Shown here: piece after piece, positions 17,535-25,879 of the stretch
How the letters are laid out: every line of letters starts with the position of its first letter
Position numbering within the stretch: position 1 is the stretch's first letter
NCBI GenBank assembly: GCA_027319585.1
Contig: DAHVMY010000005.1
Location: 1-58,098, forward strand
Origin: AG-12 sp027319585
GTDB taxonomy: Bacteria; Chloroflexota; Dormibacteria; Aeolococcales; Bog-877
Direction of reading: 5' to 3'
Length of the DNA stretch: 58,098 nucleotides
Made by a program: the position numbers and the translations under genes
Notes under the pieces: generated by a model
Told to the model about the DNA's origin: nothing
The model's input: the letters and a program-made list of their open reading frames with translations, nothing else
The model's database searches: none

Positions 17535-18734
17535 ATGCATTCCAGCTCGCTGTTCACCCCGCACCGCGGCGGGGATCTTCGCCGCCTCTACCTGATCGCC
17601 CTGGCCGAAGCCGCAGCCGGGGCGGCGGCGGAGGTGGCACTGGTCCTGCGGCTCACTTCGGCAACCGGCTCGGGATGGGTTGTGGCCGGCCTGTGGCTGG
17701 CTCAGGCCGTTCCCGCGATCGCCCTCTCGCCCTGGGCCGGGCTCGTGATAGATCGCGTCGAGACGGTCGTGCTGCTCCGTATGGTGACGGCCGCGCAGGC
17801 GGTGCTGCTGGGGCTGCTGGCGCTCACTCCCGGTGTCGGCGCGGTGCTCGGTCTGGGCTGCCTCCTGGGGCCCACGGCCTCGGTGGCGAGCGCCGCCGGA
17901 TTCGCACTCTTGGGGGCGATCCCTCAGCAGGGTCGGCGCCCGGGGCGCACCAGCCCCTTGGCGCTGCTGCAGGCGGCGCAGTGGATTGGCGCCACCACCG
18001 GACCGTTGGCCGGAGCCGGCCTGGTGGCCGCCTGGGGAAGTCGCTGCACCCTCCTTCTGGGCGCGGCTGTGTTCCTCGGCTGTTCTTCGGCTATGGGGAC
18101 TCTCGGATCCAGACGCCCTGGCCGCGGCCCCAACTCGACCCAAGACGCCCCCTGGGCCGGTTTCCGCCTGCTCCTCTCGGACCGAAGGCTCAGGGACATG
18201 CTGGCCCCGGTCGCGTGCGTCATTCTGGCGGTGAATCTGGGAGTGGTGATCGATGTGTTCCTCGCCACCCGCGATCTCCACGCCGGCGCCCTGGGCTACG
18301 GAGGCCTGGTGGCCGCCTGGGGAGCGGGGATGATCGCGGGGACCCTGGTTGGGGGGAGGGCGTCAGGGGAGAGCTTTTGGAGGGTGATCGCCGCCGGTGG
18401 CCTGCTCGCCGGCGTGGGGCTCGCCGCCGCGGGGGCCAGCCCCAGCATCGGGTGGGCCATCGCCGCCTACCTGGTGGGCGGGGCCGGCAACGGCCTGGAG
18501 GCGACTGCGGCGCGCCTGCTGCTCCAGACCAGGGCACGCTCGCAGGATCAGGGGCGCGCCTTCGCCGCCTACTCGGCCTTCGGCAGAGGTGCGGCGATCG
18601 CCGGAACCGTCGCCGGGGGCCTGGCGCTGGCGCCGCTCGGACCCCGGCACGCCCTCGAGCTGGCCGGGGCTCTGGCTGTCATGGCGGCAGTGGCCCTGCT
18701 GGGCCAACAGCGAAAGCCAGCGATGGCGGGCTGA
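17535..18734 (+). CDS. Major facilitator superfamily transporter (enterobactin-exporter-like)
   Basis: A 399-residue protein with 12 predicted TM helices in two halves and the MFS_3/EntS-like pattern: LIALAEAAAGAAAEVALVLRL in TM1, AQAVPAIALSPWAGLVIDR, with the conserved Asp-Arg after TM2, and GPLAGAGLVAAWGSR after TM5. A basic central loop (~195-215) separates the halves. It is probably a proton-driven exporter; substrate unknown. Not in an obvious operon. A 12-bp palindrome, GGCTGATCAGCC at 18729-18740, covers the stop codon and may mark the convergent end with the aldo/keto reductase. Confidence 0.85.
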   Translation: MHSSSLFTPHRGGDLRRLYLIALAEAAAGAAAEVALVLRLTSATGSGWVVAGLWLAQAVPAIALSPWAGLVIDRVETVVLLRMVTAAQAVLLGLLALTPGVGAVLGLGCLLGPTASVASAAGFALLGAIPQQGRRPGRTSPLALLQAAQWIGATTGPLAGAGLVAAWGSRCTLLLGAAVFLGCSSAMGTLGSRRPGRGPNSTQDAPWAGFRLLLSDRRLRDMLAPVACVILAVNLGVVIDVFLATRDLHAGALGYGGLVAAWGAGMIAGTLVGGRASGESFWRVIAAGGLLAGVGLAAAGASPSIGWAIAAYLVGGAGNGLEATAARLLLQTRARSQDQGRAFAAYSAFGRGAAIAGTVAGGLALAPLGPRHALELAGALAVMAAVALLGQQRKPAMAG

Positions 18735-18759
18735 TCAGCCCAGAATGGTCAGCCCTGGG

Positions 18760-19731
18760 TCACCAGGCGTAGGCCTCGGGAGCCGCCCCGCCCGGGCCCG
18801 GGAAGATCTCATCCAACTTGGCCAGGGTCTCATGGTCAAGGCGGATCTCCAGCGCCCGCAGCGCCCCCCGGAACTGGTCGATCGTGCGGGGGCCGATGAT
18901 GGGCGCGGCAACCCCCGGCTGGTGCAGGAGCCAGGCCAGGGCCACGTCCGCGGGCTTCTCCCCCAGCTGCCGGCAGAGGTTCTCATACGCCTCCAGCTGG
19001 GAGCGGTGCCGCTCCACCCTCTCGACGTTTTGGGGATCCGCGCGTCGCCCCTCCTGCTGCTTCTCGAGCGCGCCGCCCAGGATGCCGGAGGCGAGCGGGC
19101 TCCAGGGAATCACCCCGAGCCCGTACTCCCGGCACGCCGGAAGGACTTCCAGCTCGATGTCCCGGGCCAGCAGGTTGTAGAGCGACTGCTCACTGATCAG
19201 CCCCAGGTAGTGCCGCGCCCGCGCCTGCTCCTGGGCCCGGGCGATGTGCCAGCCGGCGAAGTTGGAGGAGCCTGAGTAGATGATCTTGCCCTGCTGTCTC
19301 AGAACCTCGAAGGCCTCCCAGATCTCCTCCCAGGGGGTGTCGCGGTCGATGTGGTGCATCTGGTAAAGGTCGATGTGGTCGGTCCGCATCCGCTTCAGCG
19401 AGGCCTCGCAGGCGGCCCTGATGTGGCGGGCTGAAAGCCGCCCATCGTTGGGCCAGTCGGACTTGCTGGCGTAGAGCTTGGTCGCGATGACCACCTTCTC
19501 CCGCCGCTCCCCACCCTGGGCAAACCAGTTGCCCACGATCTCCTCGGTGAGGCCCCAGTGGACGGCGCGCCCGTAGGCGTCGGCGGTGTCAAAGAAGTTG
19601 ATGCCCAGCTCCAGAGCGTGGTCCATGATCCGGTGGGCCTCCTCCTCGCTGGTCCGCGGTCCGAAGTTCATGGTGCCCAGGCAGAGCGGGCTGACGCGAA
19701 GACCGGAGCGGCCGAGATGAACGTAGTCCAT
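18760..19731 (-). CDS. Aldo/keto reductase
   Basis: A 323-residue NADPH-dependent aldo/keto reductase of the Tas/YajO-like (voltage-gated K+ channel beta) branch. The start MDYVHLGRSGLRVSPLCLGTMNFG, the catalytic Asp/Tyr pair in INFFDTADAYGRA, the Lys in VVIATK, the His in YQMHHIDRD, and the cofactor segments SNFAGW and ISEQSLYNLL are all present; the C-terminal PIIGPRTIDQF binds NADP. ATG 19731 was chosen because GGGAG lies upstream and the family N-terminus starts there; the open frame continues much further but without coding character. It is divergent from a second aldo/keto reductase. Confidence 0.92.
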   Translation of the reverse strand: MDYVHLGRSGLRVSPLCLGTMNFGPRTSEEEAHRIMDHALELGINFFDTADAYGRAVHWGLTEEIVGNWFAQGGERREKVVIATKLYASKSDWPNDGRLSARHIRAACEASLKRMRTDHIDLYQMHHIDRDTPWEEIWEAFEVLRQQGKIIYSGSSNFAGWHIARAQEQARARHYLGLISEQSLYNLLARDIELEVLPACREYGLGVIPWSPLASGILGGALEKQQEGRRADPQNVERVERHRSQLEAYENLCRQLGEKPADVALAWLLHQPGVAAPIIGPRTIDQFRGALRALEIRLDHETLAKLDEIFPGPGGAAPEAYAW

Positions 19732-19948
19732 GCATGTCTCCCGAGCAGAGCGAGGGGTCGCCAACAGTTCCCAGCCATTGTGGCATATGCGAACAAATGT
19801 CCCGGGGCCAACGACCATGCCGGCACCGGGAGGTCGGCCAGCCGACCCGGCACGCAGACAGCGTGGGCTCGGGGACGGGCCCTCGCCGGGGCATGGCGAT
19901 GGTCGCGCTGAGTCGACCTCGAGAGAACCCCCGCGGACTGAGGCCGAC

Positions 19949-19954
19949 CATACT
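19949..19954 (+). promoter_or_regulatory. -10 box of a leaderless aldo/keto reductase transcript
   Basis: CATACT with six bases to GTG 19961, the same geometry as other leaderless starts in this window. It supports the GTG as the start. Confidence 0.45.
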
Positions 19955-19960
19955 TGGGAG

Positions 19961-20941
19961 GTGAGATACCTGGAGTTGGACGGTGCCCGGCTGTCGGTGG
20001 TGGGCCTGGGCTGCTGGCAGTTCGGGGAACGCGGATGGGGATACGGTGAGGAGTTCGGCCCCAAGGACTCCCTCGCCATCATCCACCGTGCTCTGAAGTT
20101 GGGAGTCACGGTGCTGGACACCGCCGAGCTCTATGGCTCCGGCGCCAGTGAGGCTCTGGTCGGCACCGCCCTCGAAGGCTGGGACCAACCCGTCTTCGTG
20201 GCTTCCAAGTACCTGCCGCTGCTTCCGCTTCCGGATGTCATCGTGGCCCACTGCCGGCGCAGCCTGGCACGGCTGAACCGCCCCGAGATGGATCTATATC
20301 AGCTGCATTTCCCGAATCCCGTCATCCCTCTTGGGGCGCAGATGGCGGGCCTGCGGCGGGTGCTTCGAGAGGGGCTGAGCCGCCACGTCGGGGTCAGCAA
20401 CTTCACCCTGTCGCGGTGGCGGCGGGCGGAGCGCATGCTGGGCTCCCCGATCATCTCGAATCAGGTGCGGTACAACCTCTTGCAGCGCAAACCCGAGCGT
20501 GACCTGCTCGATTACGCCAACCGCAGCAGCCATCTCGTGATCGCCTACAGCCCCCTGGCGCAGGGGGCGCTCAGTGGCCGCTATCGCCCGGGCCAGGTGC
20601 CCGCCGGAGTACGCCGGACCAACTGGCTTTTCACCGACGAGGGCCTGCGCGCCGCAGAGCCCGTGGTGGAGTGCCTGCGGGAGGTCGCGGCCGGGCATGG
20701 CGCGACCCCCGCTCAGATCGCGCTCGCGTACCTCATCGCCCAACCCCGGGTGCTCGTGATTCCGGGTGCGAAGTCGATCGCGCAGCTCGAGGCCAATGTC
20801 GCCGCGGCTGACATCGAGCTCGCCGAGGACGAGCTCCTGGCGCTGAGACGCGCGGCCGACCTGTTTCAGCTCTCCAGAGGCAGGGCCGCCACCCAGATGC
20901 TGGGCGGCCTGGTGCGCCGAGCCGGTTCGCCGACCACCTGA
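19961..20941 (+). CDS. Aldo/keto reductase
   Basis: A 326-residue reductase. LSVVGLGCWQFGERGW, VTVLDTAELYGSGASE (Asp and Tyr of the catalytic tetrad), FVASKYLP (Lys), DLYQLHFPN (His), GVSNFTLSRW and VLVIPGAKSIAQLEANV follow the AKR order. The GTG at 19961 sits 6 nt after a CATACT box; a longer open frame upstream has no homology. It is divergent from another aldo/keto reductase across 229 nt, and the diguanylate-cyclase gene follows within 11 nt. Physiological substrate unknown. Confidence 0.88.
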   Translation: MRYLELDGARLSVVGLGCWQFGERGWGYGEEFGPKDSLAIIHRALKLGVTVLDTAELYGSGASEALVGTALEGWDQPVFVASKYLPLLPLPDVIVAHCRRSLARLNRPEMDLYQLHFPNPVIPLGAQMAGLRRVLREGLSRHVGVSNFTLSRWRRAERMLGSPIISNQVRYNLLQRKPERDLLDYANRSSHLVIAYSPLAQGALSGRYRPGQVPAGVRRTNWLFTDEGLRAAEPVVECLREVAAGHGATPAQIALAYLIAQPRVLVIPGAKSIAQLEANVAAADIELAEDELLALRRAADLFQLSRGRAATQMLGGLVRRAGSPTT

Positions 20942-20952
20942 CCAACGGGCCG

Positions 20953-23856
20953 GTGACGGCTTGTTCACCCACCGTCGCACGGCTGCGATCTGAAATCGGG
21001 CAGCCAGGGCGCAGAGTTTCCGCTGGAGGACGGCTCCTCCCCATGCCGCCGCCCAGATCTGGAGACGCGTCCATCAAGCAAGGCCTCCACGGCGCGACCA
21101 AGCCCACCAGGGGTGCCCTGGCCCTATCTCCACCAGCGGACCTGCTCTCATTGGTCCGCTGGACCTTCTTGGGCATGGCGCTGCTCGCGCTCGCGGTCGC
21201 CCTCGGGGTGGCAGCCCTGCTGCCCCCGGGCGGCCAGTTTCGATTGCTGCTGAGCGCGGGCGGCGGCGCCTGGCTCGGCGTTGCCTGGGTGACCGGCTAT
21301 CGCCTGGGCCGCTTCCATTGGGGCATGGAGCTGGTCAACCTGCCGGCGCTGTTCCTGATCGTCCAGGGTCTGGGGAATCCCATCTATGCGCTGGGAGTGC
21401 TGGGCACCGGAGCCACCATGCGCTCCCTGTACGCCAGCCGCCGAGGTGCCGGCGTGGTCGTGGCCGGATACTCGGTGCCGTACCTGGCCGCGGTGTGGCT
21501 CAGCCGACCCGGGCCCCGGCAGGTGCCGCTGGCCTTTCCGGTCCTGCTCGGAGAGGCTGGCCTGGTGTTGGCGGTCGCGGTCGGGCAGCTGCTGCGGGCC
21601 GCGGTCGATCGCCACCAGACCGTGCTGGCACGATCTCAGCAGCTGGGCAAGGCGGGGCTCAGCCTCTCGGCCTCGCCCGGTCCCGACGCGATCGTGCGCA
21701 CGGCCGTGCGCGCCGCCCAGGAACTCGCGGCGGGCGCCGGGCCGGTGGAGGTTGCGCTGGTACGGCTGGCGGGACCGCGCCTCACGGTTGTTCCACCCTC
21801 GCCCATGCGCGACCAGATCCCGGCCGAGACCCCTCTGGACCCGTCCTCGATCCCGGACTCGGTGCTGCGGATCCTGCTGGGCCAGGCAACCCTCGACCGG
21901 CAGGAGTCGTCGTCGTTGCAGATCCGCTCCCTGCTGCACTTCGCCCCGACCAACCGCCATCTGGCCGTGCTCCCCCTCAGCCCCTCAGGGGAGGGACGCG
22001 GATCGCTCCTGATCGCAAGCCCCACGCCGCTCGACCCGGACCTGGAAGAGGCGAGCCGGATCCTGGCCACCCAGACCTGGATGGCGCTGGCGCGCTCCGA
22101 ACTGAGTCAGAGCATCCGGCAGAGTGAGGCCCGGTTCAGAGGGTTGGTGCAGAACTCCACCGATCTGGTCGTCGCGGTTGATGAAGGTGGCCAGATCACC
22201 TATGTCAGCCCCTCGCTTGAGGCCTTTCTGGGCAGGCCGCTGCGGGGGCTCAACCTCGACGCCGACAGCGACACCATCCATCCCCAGGATCTCCGTCGCT
22301 TCCGGGCCGCGATCCAGGACGCCGCCTCACGTTCCGACACCACGGCCATGCCCGACCTCAGGGTCCGGCGTGCCGCCGGCGACTGGAGGCTGCTGGAGGT
22401 TCAGGCGACCAATCTCACCCAGGACCCGGATGTGCGCGCGCTGGTGCTGACGGCCCGTGACGTCACCGAGCGCAAGGCGCTCGAGGAGAAGCTCCGCCAC
22501 CAGGCGCTGCACGACCCACTCACCGGTCTGGCGAACCGCCTGCTGCTGCGGGACCGGATTGAGCATGCCCTCCACGCCCGCCGCAGCCGGCTGCCGCTCG
22601 GCCTGCTGGTGCTGGATCTGGACGACTTCAAGAACATCAACGACAGCTACGGGCACGCGGCCGGTGACGAGGCTCTGCTTGAGGTCACCCGGCTGGTGAA
22701 GCTGTGCCTGCGCCCGGCGGACACCTTCGCTCGGCTGGGCGGCGACGAGTTCGCCATCCTGCTGGAGGAGTTGCCCGACCCCAGCCGCGCCCAGGTGGTG
22801 GCGGAGCGGATCGGGGCGGTGCTGCAGGCGCCGGTGAAGCTTCCCAACCGAGCTGAGGTGAGGGTCACCGCCAGCATCGGGGTGGTGACCTGCGAGGAGG
22901 GAGGGGACCCGGATGTGCTGCTCCGCAACGCCGACATCGCCCTCTACGCGGCCAAGGGGGAGGGCAAGGGACGCAACGTCCTGTTCGAGGACTTCTTGCA
23001 TGAGCGGGCGATGCAACGCATGCACGTGGAGAGCGGGTTGCGCCGAGCGTTGGAGCGGGACGAGCTCCGCCTGCACTATCAACCGATCGTGGCTGCCGGA
23101 GGTCGCCTCCTGGTGGGGATGGAGGCCCTGCTGCGCTGGGATGACCCCGAGGAGGGCCTCATCCTGCCGGACGCCTTCGTCTCGGTGGCCGAGGCAACCG
23201 GTCTCATCGTGCCCCTGGGGCGGTGGGTCCTGAGCGAGGCCTGCCGGCAGCTCCAGCGCTGGAACCTGGCCCTCCGCGAGGGCGACGCCCTGACCATGGC
23301 GGTGAACCTGTCGGCGCGCCAGCTGCAGGAGGAGTCGCTGGTCGCCGACGTGGAGGTGGCCCTGGCGAGCGCCGCCATCGCCCCCAGCCAGCTGGTGCTG
23401 GAGGTGACCGAGAGCACCATCGCCACCAATCCCGCGGAGGCGATCGCGCGGCTGGTCAGCCTGCGCCAGCTGGGAGTCCGCGTCGCGATCGACGACTTCG
23501 GCACCGGGCATTCATCGCTGGCGCAGCTGCAGCTGCTGCCGGTCGACGCGATCAAGGTCGATCAGTCCTTCGTCCGCGGCCTGGTCGACGATCCCACCGC
23601 GGCCGCCGTGGTGCAGAGCGTGGTGGATCTGGGGAGGGCGCTGAAGCTCGAGGTGATCGTGGAGGGCGTGGAGACCGAGCAACAGGCCGAGGTCCTGGCC
23701 AAGCTCTGTCCGGAGGCCCTGCTCCAGGGGCACCACTTCTCACCGGCGCTGGCTCCCGGAGACCTCAAGCGGTGGGCCCTGGCCGCCGAGCGCGCCGACC
23801 CGCCCCGGCGCCGGCGCAGCCGCGGCAAGTCCAAGGTGGCCGTGAGCCCGACCTGA
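20953..23856 (+). CDS. Membrane GGDEF-EAL protein with GAF-like and PAS domains
   Basis: A c-di-GMP turnover protein of up to 967 residues. Residues ~60-215 hold 5-6 TM helices. A GAF-like segment (~230-380) and a PAS domain (~390-510, FRGLVQNSTDLVVAVDEGG) follow. The GGDEF domain (~515-680) has an intact GGDEF near residue 596 and an RPAD inhibitory-site motif five residues before it. The EAL domain (~695-945) has EALLRW, NLSARQL, DDFGTGHSS, KVDQSFV and EGVET, so both cyclase and phosphodiesterase activities look possible. The start is uncertain: GTG 20953 is the longest, and the first ~50 residues are unremarkable. Confidence 0.9.
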   Translation: MTACSPTVARLRSEIGQPGRRVSAGGRLLPMPPPRSGDASIKQGLHGATKPTRGALALSPPADLLSLVRWTFLGMALLALAVALGVAALLPPGGQFRLLLSAGGGAWLGVAWVTGYRLGRFHWGMELVNLPALFLIVQGLGNPIYALGVLGTGATMRSLYASRRGAGVVVAGYSVPYLAAVWLSRPGPRQVPLAFPVLLGEAGLVLAVAVGQLLRAAVDRHQTVLARSQQLGKAGLSLSASPGPDAIVRTAVRAAQELAAGAGPVEVALVRLAGPRLTVVPPSPMRDQIPAETPLDPSSIPDSVLRILLGQATLDRQESSSLQIRSLLHFAPTNRHLAVLPLSPSGEGRGSLLIASPTPLDPDLEEASRILATQTWMALARSELSQSIRQSEARFRGLVQNSTDLVVAVDEGGQITYVSPSLEAFLGRPLRGLNLDADSDTIHPQDLRRFRAAIQDAASRSDTTAMPDLRVRRAAGDWRLLEVQATNLTQDPDVRALVLTARDVTERKALEEKLRHQALHDPLTGLANRLLLRDRIEHALHARRSRLPLGLLVLDLDDFKNINDSYGHAAGDEALLEVTRLVKLCLRPADTFARLGGDEFAILLEELPDPSRAQVVAERIGAVLQAPVKLPNRAEVRVTASIGVVTCEEGGDPDVLLRNADIALYAAKGEGKGRNVLFEDFLHERAMQRMHVESGLRRALERDELRLHYQPIVAAGGRLLVGMEALLRWDDPEEGLILPDAFVSVAEATGLIVPLGRWVLSEACRQLQRWNLALREGDALTMAVNLSARQLQEESLVADVEVALASAAIAPSQLVLEVTESTIATNPAEAIARLVSLRQLGVRVAIDDFGTGHSSLAQLQLLPVDAIKVDQSFVRGLVDDPTAAAVVQSVVDLGRALKLEVIVEGVETEQQAEVLAKLCPEALLQGHHFSPALAPGDLKRWALAAERADPPRRRRSRGKSKVAVSPT

Positions 23857-23878
23857 CCGAGCCGCGAAGGACCCGGGT

Positions 23879-23905
23879 GGGGAGCATCGCCGCCCCGCGC
23901 TCCCC
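23879..23905. terminator. Possible hairpin between convergent GGDEF-EAL and DedA genes
   Basis: GGGGAGC and GCTCCCC form a 7-bp stem around a 13-base loop, without a T tract. Placement between convergent stops makes a bidirectional terminator plausible. Confidence 0.35.
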
Positions 23906-23947
23906 GTCCCCGCCCAGGTTCTGTCAGATCGCGCCCAGCGCCAGGCC

Positions 23948-24565
23948 TCAGTCCAGATCGCCCAGCGCCCAGTGCTCGATGCGCTTGCGGAAGAAGAACA
24001 GCGCCCCGATGGCCGCCACCGCGACCGCCACCGCCAGCAGCTCGGCGGCGGTGCCGATCGTGCCGCTCAGGTGGCGGTAGGCACGGCCCAGTTCAAAGCC
24101 CAGGAGGCCGTAGGCGGTGGCCCAGGCGATGCCCCCGAGCGCATTGAAGAGAAGGTAGGTCCGGTAGGGCATCTCCCCTGCCCCGGCCAGGATGGCACCG
24201 AAGGTGCGCAGCACCGAGAGGAACCGCGCCACGAAGACCGCCAGGGCCCCGCGACGCTTGAAGAATCGGTCGATCAGGAGCAGGCGCCGGTGGTCGAGCC
24301 CCACATGGCGCCCCCACCGCTCCAGCACGCCCCGACCCAGGGACCGCCCCAGGCCGTAGCCGAAGTTGTCGCCCAGAATCGCGCCCACGGCCGCCAGCGC
24401 GATCACCACCGGCAGGCTGAGCCTGCCTGTCTCGGCCGAGTACACCGCCGCCAGGATAAGGGTGGTCTCGCCAGGAAACGGCACCCCGGTGCTCTCCAGG
24501 AGGGGAGCCGCGACCACGGCGAGATAGCCGTAGGTGTGAATCAGGTGGTCGGCGGAGAAGCTCAA
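23948..24565 (-). CDS. DedA-family membrane protein
   Basis: A 205-residue DedA/SNARE-associated protein. The family core is clear: PLLESTGVPFPGETTLILAA, GDNFGYGLGRSLGR, and the F.RF-R...AG block FVARFLSVLRTFGAILAGAGEMPYRTYLLFNALGGIAWA. DedA proteins are proton-linked membrane proteins implicated in lipid-carrier (undecaprenyl phosphate) recycling and envelope homeostasis. The ATG overlaps the stop of the DUF72 gene by 4 nt, so the two are coupled. Confidence 0.92.
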   Translation of the reverse strand: MSFSADHLIHTYGYLAVVAAPLLESTGVPFPGETTLILAAVYSAETGRLSLPVVIALAAVGAILGDNFGYGLGRSLGRGVLERWGRHVGLDHRRLLLIDRFFKRRGALAVFVARFLSVLRTFGAILAGAGEMPYRTYLLFNALGGIAWATAYGLLGFELGRAYRHLSGTIGTAAELLAVAVAVAAIGALFFFRKRIEHWALGDLD

Positions 24566-25431
24566 GCGCGCTGCTGGGACTGCTCGAAGAGGGACGGCTC
24601 AGCGCCGAGCCTGGGGTATCCCAGCCCCAGAAGGCGTGCCATCTGCAGCCCGTTCACCACGGCGTAGTTGTCGCGGTTGTTGTTGAACAGGACATGCAAC
24701 TCACTGACCTGCGCCGCCAGCGCCGCGATCCGGCCGCGCCACTCCTCCAGCTCCTCCTCCTGGTAGAGATAGTCGAAGCGATCGCCGGAGGTGGGGCCGG
24801 ACCGATACCAGGTGCTTCGGTTGCGACCGTGGAATCGGATCACCGTAAGGCGCGGGTCGGTGACCTCAGCCAGGACCGGGAACGATCCGGTCCCCAGCTG
24901 AGGCTCGTCGACCACGCAGAGGGAGAGTTGCGCCTCGCGCAAGAGCTCCAGAACCGCGGGAACGACGCCCTCCTCCGCCCAGCTGCGGTGGCGGAACTCC
25001 ACCACCACCAGGTCGTCGGGGTGGCGATCCCGAAGTCGGGCCAGCCGGTTCATGTTCTCAGGGCCGGCGGTGAACCAGGGGGGGAACTGGTAGTGGATCG
25101 CCCGCAGCTTGCCGGCCGTGCGCAGCGGCACAAGCGATGCCGCAAAGGCCTGCTCCTCTGCTGCGGTCGGCTCGCGAGGCGCCCCCCGCTCGCGCTCGTG
25201 ATAGGTCAAAGAGCGGTGGGCCTTGAAGTTGAACCAGAATCCGGGAGGGGTGGAGCTCGCCCATGCGGCGGTGCGCGCGGGAGGGGGAATCGCGTAATAG
25301 CTGCTGTCCACCTCGACCAGGGGGAAGAACCTGGCGTAGTAGCGGAGCCGGTCACGGGCGGGCAGCCCCGCCGGGTAGAAGTTGCGGTGGTCGCTCCAAT
25401 TGCAGGTCCCCACCCGGACCTCAGCCGCCAT
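24562..25431 (-). CDS. DUF72 (YecE-like) family protein
   Basis: A 289-residue TIM-barrel-like DUF72 protein, recognised from the start VRVGTCNWSDHRNFYPAGLPARDRL, EVDSSYYAIPP, FWFNFKAHRSLTYH, VVVEFRHRSW, CVVDEP and LHVLFNNNRDNYAVVNGLQM. The catalytic function of DUF72 proteins is not established to my knowledge. A GAACAT box lies exactly 6 nt before ATG 25431, suggesting a leaderless transcript, back-to-back with the leaderless PPOX gene 55 nt away. It probably leads a two-gene operon with DedA. Confidence 0.9.
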   Translation of the reverse strand: MAAEVRVGTCNWSDHRNFYPAGLPARDRLRYYARFFPLVEVDSSYYAIPPPARTAAWASSTPPGFWFNFKAHRSLTYHERERGAPREPTAAEEQAFAASLVPLRTAGKLRAIHYQFPPWFTAGPENMNRLARLRDRHPDDLVVVEFRHRSWAEEGVVPAVLELLREAQLSLCVVDEPQLGTGSFPVLAEVTDPRLTVIRFHGRNRSTWYRSGPTSGDRFDYLYQEEELEEWRGRIAALAAQVSELHVLFNNNRDNYAVVNGLQMARLLGLGYPRLGAEPSLFEQSQQRA

Positions 25432-25437
25432 GCCCGT

Positions 25438-25443
25438 ATGTTC
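25438..25443 (-). promoter_or_regulatory. -10 box of a leaderless DUF72 transcript
   Basis: GAACAT on the minus strand, six bases before ATG 25431. Confidence 0.45.
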
Positions 25444-25474
25444 GCAGCTGGGTGCGCGACGAGGATGGATCGAT

Positions 25475-25480
25475 TAGCTT
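25475..25480 (+). promoter_or_regulatory. -10 box of a leaderless PPOX transcript
   Basis: TAGCTT followed by six bases and ATG 25487; no Shine-Dalgarno sequence intervenes. Confidence 0.5.
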
Positions 25481-25486
25481 ATCCCC

Positions 25487-25879
25487 ATGAGAAAGCTGTC
25501 TTCGGCCCAAGTCGATTTCCTCCGCCGGCGCCAGTTCGCCCACCTCGCCACCATCAATTCCGACGGTAGCCCCCAGGTGACCGCCCTGTGGGTCGACACC
25601 GATGGGGAGGCGGTCCTCATCAACACCGCCAAGGGCAGGGTCAAGCACCGCAACCTGGTCCGCGATCCCCGACTGGCGATCTCGATCGTGGACTTCGAGA
25701 ACCCCTACGCCAGCCTCACGATCTCGGGTCGGGCGGAGTTCATCGACGAGGGCGCGGTGGAGCACATCCGCTCCCTCCAGGAGAAGTATCACGGCAACCG
25801 CGACTTCCACCTGGAGCCGGGCGAGGAGCGGGTGATCATCCGCGTCGTGCCCGAGCGGATCGGGGGCAGCGTGGCCTAG
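25487..25879 (+). CDS. PPOX-class flavin/F420-binding oxidoreductase
   Basis: A 130-residue split-barrel protein of the pyridoxamine-5'-phosphate-oxidase-like superfamily, in the branch that uses F420 (or FMN). Features are AHLATINSDGSPQVTALWVDTDGEAVLINTAKGRVKHRNL (the typical first half with cofactor-phosphate contacts around TAKGR.K..NL), SIVDFENPY, ISGRAEFIDEG and a C-terminal strand VIIRVVPERIGG. It probably acts as a homodimer reducing small cytosolic substrates. It ends in a 4-bp CTAG that is shared with the stop of the convergent aldo/keto reductase. Confidence 0.9.
   Translation: MRKLSSAQVDFLRRRQFAHLATINSDGSPQVTALWVDTDGEAVLINTAKGRVKHRNLVRDPRLAISIVDFENPYASLTISGRAEFIDEGAVEHIRSLQEKYHGNRDFHLEPGEERVIIRVVPERIGGSVA

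Noticed and set aside
18729..18740. 12-bp palindrome GGCTGATCAGCC as operator
   Set aside because: It covers the MFS stop codon at the end of convergent genes; more likely incidental or part of transcript end than a regulatory site.
19732..20121. Long N-terminal extension of the aldo/keto reductase at 18.8 kb
   Set aside because: No homology, overlaps the divergent reductase; ATG 19731 has a ribosome site.
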